From Isotricha intestinalis (taxonomy: Eukaryota > Ciliophora > Litostomatea > Vestibuliferida > Isotrichidae): DNA of 64,000 bases. The DNA lies in assembly GCA_023807065.1 (NCBI GenBank), contig JAJJLU010003470.1, forward strand, positions 26,465 through 90,464, written 5' to 3'. Of this stretch, positions 1 to 7,658 are shown in pieces (the first letter of the stretch is position 1; each line of letters starts with the position of its first letter). Below the pieces are notes generated by a model. The model was not told the origin of the DNA and did no database searches. It worked only from the letters and a program-made list of their open reading frames with translations. Both the position numbers and the translations under genes were made by a program.

Positions 1-1464
1 TTAAGAGAAAAATTAAATGTTTTAAATAATAAATATAATGAAGAGAAACAATTTTTTGAAAAAGAAATTGAAGATTTAAAAAAGAAAATAATAGAAAAAC
101 CAAATTTAGAAGACTTAAATAATAAGAACAATGAAAACAATGATAATACGAATACAATTAATAATACTAATAATAATAATAATGATTTTATTTTAGAAAA
201 GGAAAATGAAGAATTAAAAAAAAAATTGTCAATTCTTACAAAAAATTATGAAGATTTAAAAGAAAAAAATAATTTAAATTTATTAACTCAAAGTAACCAA
301 CTTTCAATTAATGAACAAATTAATTTTACTTTTTCAGATTCTCCAAGTAAAAATTCAGATATGAGATTTTCTGTTAAAGGAAAAAAATATAATATAAATA
401 CTTTAAGCAGTACAAATAATAAAGAAATATATGAAATTAATGATAATTTTTCGGATGAAGAAATTAGTTTTGATAATAATAAAAAAGAAAAATTAAAAAA
501 TAATATTATAAATAAAGAAGAAAAAGAAAATTTAAATAAAAAAATTTCTGAATTGGAAAAAGAAAACCTTTGTTTAAAGGAGAATTTATTAAATAAAGAA
601 AATTTAGAAAAAGAATTAAATAATTTAAAATTAGAAAATAAATCTTATAAAGAACAAATTGATGATTTAAATAATCAAGTTAAAAAATTAATTGAAATTA
701 AATCAAATTTAATATTAGAAAATAATTATGAAGATGAAGAAAAAAGAAATTTAAAGAAAGAACAAAATTTACAAATAGAAAAAAATAAAGAATTAAAAAT
801 AATAAAAGAAGAGAAAATAAATTTAATAGAAGAAAAAAAAGATAATAAAGATAATAATGATAATAAAAAAAGCACAAATGATGAAATTGAAAAATTAAAT
901 GAAATAATATTAAATGAAAGAGAAGAAAATAAAAAATTAAATGAAGAAATATTAAAATTAAAAAATGAAATAAAAGAAAAAAAAGAATGTATAGAATCTT
1001 TAAATAAAAATAATGAAGAATGGGAAGATGAATATTATAAAGGATTAAAAAACTTATCAAAAATAAAAACAGAAAATGAAGAAAAAATAGAAAATTTAAA
1101 AAAAATAGTATTAGCAAAATATAAATTAATAATATCATTAACAGATCAAATAAAAGAATATGAAGTTAAGTGTACAGATATATTAAATGGATTATCTGAA
1201 GAAGAAAAAGATAAACAATTAGAAATATTAATTAATGAAGTTAATTCTAAAAGAAAAAAAATATTTGATATTTTAACTTTTAATGGTTTAATTTCTAATT
1301 TTGAAGAATTTGAAAAAGTAGTTAATCAAATTATTTCTCAATTTAATAATAAATCTTCTAAAGAAAATGTTGAAAATTCTTTAAAAAAATTAGATTTTTT
1401 AATTAATTCATATAAAGAAAATGATAGGAAGAATAATATAGAAATTTTAAATAAATTAATATAA
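1..1464 (+). CDS. Coiled-coil protein, 5' end outside the window
   Basis: The frame is open from base 1 to the TAA at 1462-1464, so the first 75 codons of the window belong to this gene and its start lies to the left. The visible 487 residues are dominated by Lys, Glu, Leu and Asn. Long stretches with Leu/Ile at heptad-like spacing (roughly residues 1-40 and 170-390 of the visible part) predict extended coiled coil. An Asn-rich break encoded near 110-185 separates two coil segments. The final 90 residues are less charged and may form a small helical domain. No catalytic motif is visible and I do not recognise the family; a cytoskeletal, basal-body or golgin-like scaffold would all be consistent. 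The downstream YTH gene starts 70 bp after the stop on the same strand. Confidence 0.8.
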   Translation, partial: LREKLNVLNNKYNEEKQFFEKEIEDLKKKIIEKPNLEDLNNKNNENNDNTNTINNTNNNNNDFILEKENEELKKKLSILTKNYEDLKEKNNLNLLTQSNQLSINEQINFTFSDSPSKNSDMRFSVKGKKYNINTLSSTNNKEIYEINDNFSDEEISFDNNKKEKLKNNIINKEEKENLNKKISELEKENLCLKENLLNKENLEKELNNLKLENKSYKEQIDDLNNQVKKLIEIKSNLILENNYEDEEKRNLKKEQNLQIEKNKELKIIKEEKINLIEEKKDNKDNNDNKKSTNDEIEKLNEIILNEREENKKLNEEILKLKNEIKEKKECIESLNKNNEEWEDEYYKGLKNLSKIKTENEEKIENLKKIVLAKYKLIISLTDQIKEYEVKCTDILNGLSEEEKDKQLEILINEVNSKRKKIFDILTFNGLISNFEEFEKVVNQIISQFNNKSSKENVENSLKKLDFLINSYKENDRKNNIEILNKLI

Positions 1465-1534
1465 TTTTTTTATTATTTTATTATTTTAAAATTATTATGT
1501 TATGTTTTTTAATAATTTTTTATAAAATAAAAAA

Positions 1535-3076
1535 ATGGATTCTAATGAAAATTCAAAAGAAGAAGAAAATGAATTTCAATGGCTTCCACAAGGTAATTAT
1601 TCAAATAATGATTACCAAAAAAATTTTATTTCAAATAATTCAAATTTTAAAGATAATTTTAACCCAATTTCCCTTTTAAAATCCAATTTAACTTCACATA
1701 AAAATCAATCTAATGAAGAAAATAATTTAATTGATGAATTATCTAAATTAAATTTAGGTAATAAAGGAAATTCTAAAGATTTAGCTTTTAATTATTATTT
1801 TGGAGCTGGGAATAAAAATGATAATAATAAAAATTTAATGATTCAAAAAAATTCAAATGAAAGAGATATGATTAATAATCCTATTCAAGGAAGTAGATTT
1901 ATGAGAATGAATATAATAAATAACAATGAAGAAAATTATAATAAGAATAAAATTGAAAATGAAAATTTCCAAGAGAAAATTATAAATGATAATAATTCTT
2001 TTAATAATAATAATTTTATTTTATCTCAACCTTACATTCCAAAAAAACAAAGATTTAATATTCAAACAAATAATAATAATAATGAATCAAATATACCAAA
2101 TTTAAACATTCAAAATAAACAAAATTATAATTTTGTTCCAAATCAACTTCAAAATAGCAAAAATAATAATAATATTATTAATAAGAATTATAATCAAAAT
2201 CAACCAGAAATAAATTTCCAAAGTCAATTAATTCAATCAAATGAGAAAATACCAGGTAAATTTTTTGTAATAAAAAGCATAGATGAAGCAAATATAATTC
2301 GTTCAATCAATTTTAAAATATGGTGTTCAACAATAAAAGGGAATCAAAAATTACAAAAAGCTTTTAAAGAATCAGAAAAAAAATATCCAATATATTTATT
2401 TTTCAGTGTGAATGGTTCAGGTAAATTTATGGGATTAGCTCAAATGGCTTCTGAAGTAGAATATAGAGTAAACTTTAATTATTGGTCTCAAAATGATAAA
2501 TGGAAAGGATTTTTTTTCGTTAATTGGATTTACATTAAAGATATTCCAAATAGAATTTTTAGACAAATTACTAATGAATATAATGATAATAAACCTGTTA
2601 CAAGTAGTAGAGATACTCAAGAAATTTTCCCTGCTGCTGGAATGAAAATGCTTAAAATATTTAAAGATTATCCTCAAGAAAGTTCTATTTTTGATACTAT
2701 GAGTTTAGATGAAAAGCTAATGATTTATCAACAACAACAACAACAAAAGAATAATAATAATATGAGACAAATTAATTTTGGAATTAATAATAATTTAAAT
2801 AATATGAATAACATTAATAATATGGGAAATATGAATAATATGAATTTAGGAGGAATTAATAATATGAATAATATGAACATTAATAATATGGGAAATATGA
2901 ATAATTTGAATAATATGAATATGAATAATATGGGGAATATGAATAATATGATGAATTTTCATAAAATGAATTTAAGTCATCAACAACAAATGGCAATGAT
3001 GATGCAACAAAGACAAATGATGAATATGAATATGAATTTAAATAACAATAACAGCGGACAAGAAAATAATTTTTAG
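1535..3076 (+). CDS. YTH-domain N6-methyladenosine RNA reader (YTHDF-like)
   Basis: This 513-residue protein has a YTH domain at about residues 240-385. The family binds N6-methyladenosine in RNA through an aromatic cage. The three cage tryptophans of the YTHDF subgroup can be placed at W263 (in IWCST), W317 (in YWSQ) and W323 (in DKWKG). Other hallmarks are LFFSVNGSGKF (288-298), the IKDIPN segment (334-339) and KPVTSSRDTQE (353-363). One extra residue sits between W317 and W323 compared with the usual WSQDKW spacing. The N-terminal 235 residues are Asn/Gln-rich and disordered, as in YTHDF proteins. The C-terminus carries a Gln run (399-404) and a Met/Asn repeat (about 412-480), which could favour condensate formation (inference). 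The start is the ATG preceded by an A-run; the stop is TAG. Confidence 0.93.
   Translation: MDSNENSKEEENEFQWLPQGNYSNNDYQKNFISNNSNFKDNFNPISLLKSNLTSHKNQSNEENNLIDELSKLNLGNKGNSKDLAFNYYFGAGNKNDNNKNLMIQKNSNERDMINNPIQGSRFMRMNIINNNEENYNKNKIENENFQEKIINDNNSFNNNNFILSQPYIPKKQRFNIQTNNNNNESNIPNLNIQNKQNYNFVPNQLQNSKNNNNIINKNYNQNQPEINFQSQLIQSNEKIPGKFFVIKSIDEANIIRSINFKIWCSTIKGNQKLQKAFKESEKKYPIYLFFSVNGSGKFMGLAQMASEVEYRVNFNYWSQNDKWKGFFFVNWIYIKDIPNRIFRQITNEYNDNKPVTSSRDTQEIFPAAGMKMLKIFKDYPQESSIFDTMSLDEKLMIYQQQQQQKNNNNMRQINFGINNNLNNMNNINNMGNMNNMNLGGINNMNNMNINNMGNMNNLNNMNMNNMGNMNNMMNFHKMNLSHQQQMAMMMQQRQMMNMNMNLNNNNSGQENNF
2770..2970 (+). repeat. Imperfect AAT/ATG triplet repeat coding for N-N-M-G-N-M
   Basis: The YTH gene carries degenerate repeats of aataatatg and gggaatatg units, translating to runs of NNM, GNM and NMN. 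The unit is a multiple of three, so length change keeps the frame. It lies wholly in the disordered C-terminus, and a CAA run (2728-2748) encodes the preceding poly-Gln tract. Confidence 0.8.
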
Positions 3077-3238
3077 AAAATCATTAAAAAATTTTTGAAT
3101 TGTTTTTCTAGTGAATGTATCTTTTATATAAAAAAAAAATACAATTGAAAATATAAACTGTTTTTATTAAATATATTTTAATTAAAAAAAAAACAAAATT
3201 TTATTTTTTTTGAATTTCAAAATTTTCTTTAATTAAAA

Positions 3239-5014
3239 ATGAATTTGTTAATGGCTCAAAAAAAAGAAGAATTAGAAACAAAGAAAAATAATAATAAAGA
3301 CAATTTAAATAATATTTCAAATGAAAAAGAACAAAATGAAAAACATAAATGTGAAAAATGTGAAAGAAAAGAAAAAGAATTTGAAGAATTAATATATATT
3401 AAATATCAAACAGAAGAAAAATATCAAGAAGAAAAATTAAAGAATAATATATTAGAAAAAGAAAAAGAAAATTTTATAAAGAATTTAACAAATATAAAAA
3501 CTAAAAATGAAGATTTAAAAAAGCAAATTTATTTTAAAAATAGTGAAATAAATCAATTAGAAGAAATAATAAATAATTTAAGAAATAAATTAAATAACAT
3601 AAAAATTCCATCAGAAGAAACTTTAGAAATAAAACCTAAAAATGAAGTTAGTGAAGATTTGGTTAAAAAATATATGAATCAAATAAATTTTTATGGAAAA
3701 AGAAATTGTGAACTTGAATCAAAAATAAATAAATTAATTGAAGAAAATAATGATTTAAAAAAAAGTATTAATTTACTTCATATTGAATTATCATCTGAAA
3801 AAGCAAAAAAAAAAGAAGAAAAAAAAAATAAAGATGAAAATAATAATGATGAAATTAAAGAGATTTATCATAAAAAATATGAAAATTTAAATAAAGAATT
3901 AGATGAAGCTAATTTAAAAATTGAAGAAGAAAATAAAAGTAATAAAATTTTAAATGAAGAATTAAAAAATATTAAAGGTGAAAATGATAATAGAATTTAT
4001 AGAATAAAAGAAATTGAATTAAATTTTGAAAAATTAAAAAATGAAAATCAAAAATTAAAAGATTTAATTTATCAATATGAAAATCAAATAAATTATTTTC
4101 AAAATTTCACAAATATAAATAAATTAAATAATGATAAAAATACAAATGAAAATTTAGTTTTACAAAAAGAAAATTTAGAATTAAAAGAACAAATTAAATA
4201 TTATCAACAACAATATAATTTATTAGATAATATTCCAAAAAAAGATTTTAGAAAAGAAAAAGCTTTAAAAGATGATAATATATTATTAAAAAAAGAAAAT
4301 ATTTTTCAATTAGATGAAATAACTAAATTAATAAATGAAAATAATTTTTTAAAACAATATTATTTTAATGATACTAATATTAATAAGTTAAAAGGAGAAA
4401 ATTCAAAAGATGAAAATGAAGATAAAAAACCAATTTTAGTAGTAAAAAATATGTCAAATGAACAAATAAAAGATTATTCAAATCAAATAAATGAATTATA
4501 TAAAAAAAATATAGAATTAGAAAATACAAATGAAAATTTAAGAACAAATAATCATTCTCTTCAATTAAAATTAACAGAAACAAATAATAAATTATCAACA
4601 TTAGAATATAAATTTAATGAATTAGAACAAAGATTTAATGAAGTAATATCACAAAATATTCAATTAAATAAAGATATTATAAGAGGAAGAATGCAAAATA
4701 TTTCTTTAAATGAAAAAAATATAGAAACAAATTATATAAACTCTGAATTATTAGATACTATTAAAAAAAATAATAAATCTATTGAAAATAGTGTTATTTC
4801 TAATAAAGTTTTAACTAAAATTAATGAAGAAAAAGATGAAAATTTAATTAATCTTTCTTCACAATTATACATTGAAGAACAAAAAAGAATGGAATGTGAA
4901 AATAAAATAAAGGAATTAGAAGGTATTATTCAACAAAATAAAAAAAGTATGATTAAATTACAAAAAGATAAAGATATTCTTTATAAGATAATACATAAGA
5001 AAAAAATTAATTAA
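3239..5014 (+). CDS. Long coiled-coil protein with one N-terminal CxxC pair
   Basis: This is a 591-residue protein starting at ATG 3239; a second Met at residue 5 is an alternative start. Residues 36-46 contain H-x-C-x2-C followed by Arg/Lys/Glu. Only one Cys pair is present, so a complete zinc finger is not supported. From about residue 60 to the end the sequence is almost continuously heptad-like (Leu, Ile, Asn and charged residues), with short Asn-rich breaks near residues 290-300 and 380-400. That predicts a long parallel coiled-coil rod. There is no motor, kinase or membrane segment. It is co-directional with the YTH gene upstream (162 bp gap) and an Asn-rich gene downstream (57 bp gap). 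The family is not recognised; structural or centrosomal roles are guesses. Confidence 0.8.
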   Translation: MNLLMAQKKEELETKKNNNKDNLNNISNEKEQNEKHKCEKCERKEKEFEELIYIKYQTEEKYQEEKLKNNILEKEKENFIKNLTNIKTKNEDLKKQIYFKNSEINQLEEIINNLRNKLNNIKIPSEETLEIKPKNEVSEDLVKKYMNQINFYGKRNCELESKINKLIEENNDLKKSINLLHIELSSEKAKKKEEKKNKDENNNDEIKEIYHKKYENLNKELDEANLKIEEENKSNKILNEELKNIKGENDNRIYRIKEIELNFEKLKNENQKLKDLIYQYENQINYFQNFTNINKLNNDKNTNENLVLQKENLELKEQIKYYQQQYNLLDNIPKKDFRKEKALKDDNILLKKENIFQLDEITKLINENNFLKQYYFNDTNINKLKGENSKDENEDKKPILVVKNMSNEQIKDYSNQINELYKKNIELENTNENLRTNNHSLQLKLTETNNKLSTLEYKFNELEQRFNEVISQNIQLNKDIIRGRMQNISLNEKNIETNYINSELLDTIKKNNKSIENSVISNKVLTKINEEKDENLINLSSQLYIEEQKRMECENKIKELEGIIQQNKKSMIKLQKDKDILYKIIHKKKIN

Positions 5015-5071
5015 ATAGATATATTTTTTATATAATTTAATTTAGAAAAATTATAATATTTTTATTAAAAA

Positions 5072-5770
5072 ATGGAAGTTAACAAATCAAAATCAAATAA
5101 ATTGAATTCAAGTGTTGATGTAACAATGATAACAAAACAAACTTCAAATATATCAACATTAAACAATTATTATGATGAAATTTATCCTAATAATTTAAAT
5201 TTATCATATAGTATTTTAACAAATAAAAATAAAAATAAAAAAAAAATATCAGAAATACCAAAATTGAAAAGAAGTCAAAGTCATAAAAAACAAGATTATA
5301 AAAATAAAAATATAGGAACAATTGTATATGAAGAATTAAATGAAGATGATTCTGAAAATTTATATTATAATAATAATAATATAATAAGTCCAATTAATTC
5401 ATATCAAAAAAATTTTAAAAATAAAATGATTTATTATGAAAATTTATCTCCTGAAATAAGGAATTTAGCAATAAATTTATTAGCAAGTAATCCAATCAAT
5501 TGGAATGAAATTGAACCAATTGATAATTTTAATTTAAATGATTTTGAAGAAGATAATTTAGAATCTTTTAATTTAAATAATTGTAATTATGAGAATAAAG
5601 TAATTAATGATAATACTTTTTGTAAAGGAAATAAAAATAAAATAATATATAAAAATTATTATTGTAATTTAAATAATAATTGTTCCAATAACAAAAAAGA
5701 AATTAATAATGTTCCAACTATTTTAGGAAGAATTTTAAAGCAAGAAGCAAATAAAAAAAATAAAGTATAA
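5072..5770 (+). CDS. Asn-rich hypothetical protein
   Basis: This 232-residue protein begins at an ATG preceded by an A-run. It is rich in Asn, Lys, Ile and Tyr and has no recognisable domain. A basic patch with Arg/Ser/Gln/Lys lies near residues 62-75. A less biased segment at about 125-160 (LSPEIRNLAINLLASNPINW) looks like an amphipathic helix and may be a short binding motif. The C-terminal third is Asn/Cys-rich. It is co-directional with and close to both neighbours. I see no basis for a function. Confidence 0.7.
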   Translation: MEVNKSKSNKLNSSVDVTMITKQTSNISTLNNYYDEIYPNNLNLSYSILTNKNKNKKKISEIPKLKRSQSHKKQDYKNKNIGTIVYEELNEDDSENLYYNNNNIISPINSYQKNFKNKMIYYENLSPEIRNLAINLLASNPINWNEIEPIDNFNLNDFEEDNLESFNLNNCNYENKVINDNTFCKGNKNKIIYKNYYCNLNNNCSNNKKEINNVPTILGRILKQEANKKNKV

Positions 5771-5939
5771 GTTTTTAATTTTCTAATTCATAATAATTTA
5801 TTTATTATATAAATAAAAAAAAATGTATAAAAAAATAAAATTGAATTTCAAAAATAAAATTTAAATTTTTTTTAAAAACAATAAGCATAAAAAGAAAAAA
5901 ATAAGTATTTTATAAATTTAATTTTTGTTTAATTTAAAC

Positions 5940-7580
5940 ATGTACTTTAACAAATATAAAGGAGAAAGAAAAATGAAATTAACAAATCCAAAAACAATAA
6001 ATAACTTTTCAGTAAAGTCTAATTCTTTAAATAAACAAATACAAAAAAAACCAAAATGTTCTCCTGTTCAATTAGGAAATAATGATTATATATTTAATAT
6101 TGCAGTAAATAATATTAGTAAATATAATGAAGCTATTCTTTCTAAACAAACTCAAAGTTTTTCTATCGATGAAAAAAAAATAGATGAAAATTATTTTAAA
6201 GATATTAATAATAATAAAGAATTAGCTCCTATTTTAAATAATGAAAATTATACTCAAAATTTAAATAATGATAAAAAACTAATATTTACTTTAAAAACTT
6301 TAGATTTAGAAAATTTATTTAATGAATTTAACCTAAACTATATTTCTTTTCATGATTTATTTTTGTTAACAAGAGAAGATTTAATTGAAATGAATATTCC
6401 TATTGGACCAAGAAATAGAATATTACATTTTGGAATTGAATTTAAGAAATTTTCAAAAAATTATGATTATAATGAATTAAAAAATTTTTTTTTAACACAT
6501 AAAGGTTTTATATTTAATGAAATTGAAGATTTTGAATTTGATGAAAGTATTAATAATAATTTAAATAATTATAATATTAATAATTACACTAATGATATAA
6601 CTCCTATTTCAAAACAAAAATCAAATAATATAAATTCTAATACTGATTTGGTAGATAAAAATTTTTATTCTTTTAATATTGAACAAAATAATAATATAAT
6701 TAATTTATCAACTAATAATTCTTTTAGGAAAAATAATATTAATAATTTATCAAGTCCAAAATCAAATAATAAAAGTAAGAAAATAATAAAAGAAAAAAAA
6801 ACAAATGATATTCCAATTCCATGTAAAACAATCCAACAAAATTTAAAAAAAATTAATTCAATGAAAAAAACTTCATTTGATATTAAAGAAGATAATGAAA
6901 ATTTTTTGAATGAAAATAATGATAATATAAATAATCAAAATAAATATTTTGATTTTAATAAAAATGAGAATAATGATATTGATAATAATAATATTTCAAA
7001 TGATAGTTCTTCAGAAATTAATCAAGATTCTATTAAATATAATTTGGTTAATGATTCTTCAAGAAAATACTCAAATGACAGAAAAAATAAAAATTCTTCC
7101 AAATTAGATTCTAATAATAAATATATTAATAAAAGTTTTAATAATTCTAATAAATCTACAAGTAATAGAACTAATTCTGTTCAAAGTAATAATTCTATGA
7201 GTAATATTAATAATAGTAAAATTAATAATCAAGTTCTTCAAAACTTTGAAAATATTTTTTCTGAAGTTGAAAATTTCCAAAATCAATACAAAATTATGAA
7301 AGAAAAAAATGAAGAAAGAAATAATAAAATTAATAATCTTTTAAATAAAAAAAATACGGAAATTGAAAAAATAAAAAATCAATTGATTGGAAATAATATT
7401 GATAAAAGTAATATTAGTAATAATAAAAAACAATTTGAGAATAAAAATGATAATAAGAATATTATTATTGATAATGATGATTTAATAAATGAAAGTGAAA
7501 GAAATTTAAATGAAGAATTATATAAAATTTATAATGAAAATGATATGAAAAAGATTTCATATTATTTTTCAGGGAATTAA
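5940..7580 (+). CDS. SAM-domain protein with Asn-rich linker and C-terminal coil
   Basis: The open frame extends slightly upstream through a TTG codon, but the first ATG is at 5940, giving 546 residues; ATG 5973 is an alternative. Residues about 118-170 match a sterile alpha motif: L-x-x-L-F-x-E-F near 122-130, F-x-D-L-F-L-L-T-x-E-D-L at 137-148 and G-P-R-N-R-I-L at 156-162, the position of the usual GhRxkIL helix. SAM domains mediate protein-protein, sometimes RNA, contacts and polymerisation. A disordered Asn/Ser-rich linker of about 250 residues follows. A coiled coil at about 440-490 comes next, and the last 25 residues are less biased. The pattern suits a scaffold; the partner is unknown. 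It converges on the next gene, with about 80 bp between their stops. Confidence 0.8.
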   Translation: MYFNKYKGERKMKLTNPKTINNFSVKSNSLNKQIQKKPKCSPVQLGNNDYIFNIAVNNISKYNEAILSKQTQSFSIDEKKIDENYFKDINNNKELAPILNNENYTQNLNNDKKLIFTLKTLDLENLFNEFNLNYISFHDLFLLTREDLIEMNIPIGPRNRILHFGIEFKKFSKNYDYNELKNFFLTHKGFIFNEIEDFEFDESINNNLNNYNINNYTNDITPISKQKSNNINSNTDLVDKNFYSFNIEQNNNIINLSTNNSFRKNNINNLSSPKSNNKSKKIIKEKKTNDIPIPCKTIQQNLKKINSMKKTSFDIKEDNENFLNENNDNINNQNKYFDFNKNENNDIDNNNISNDSSSEINQDSIKYNLVNDSSRKYSNDRKNKNSSKLDSNNKYINKSFNNSNKSTSNRTNSVQSNNSMSNINNSKINNQVLQNFENIFSEVENFQNQYKIMKEKNEERNNKINNLLNKKNTEIEKIKNQLIGNNIDKSNISNNKKQFENKNDNKNIIIDNDDLINESERNLNEELYKIYNENDMKKISYYFSGN

Positions 7581-7658
7581 TTTTTTTCTAGATATATTTA
7601 TAAATAAAAAAGATTTTTTTTAAAGTAAAAAAAAAATAATTTTAAAAATTAAATATTT

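Noticed and set aside
698..1138. Leu/Phe-rich minus-strand frame suggesting a membrane protein
   Set aside because: It is the complement of Lys/Glu/Asn coding sequence. AAA/GAA codons read backwards as TTT/TTC, so hydrophobic shadows are expected throughout this window.
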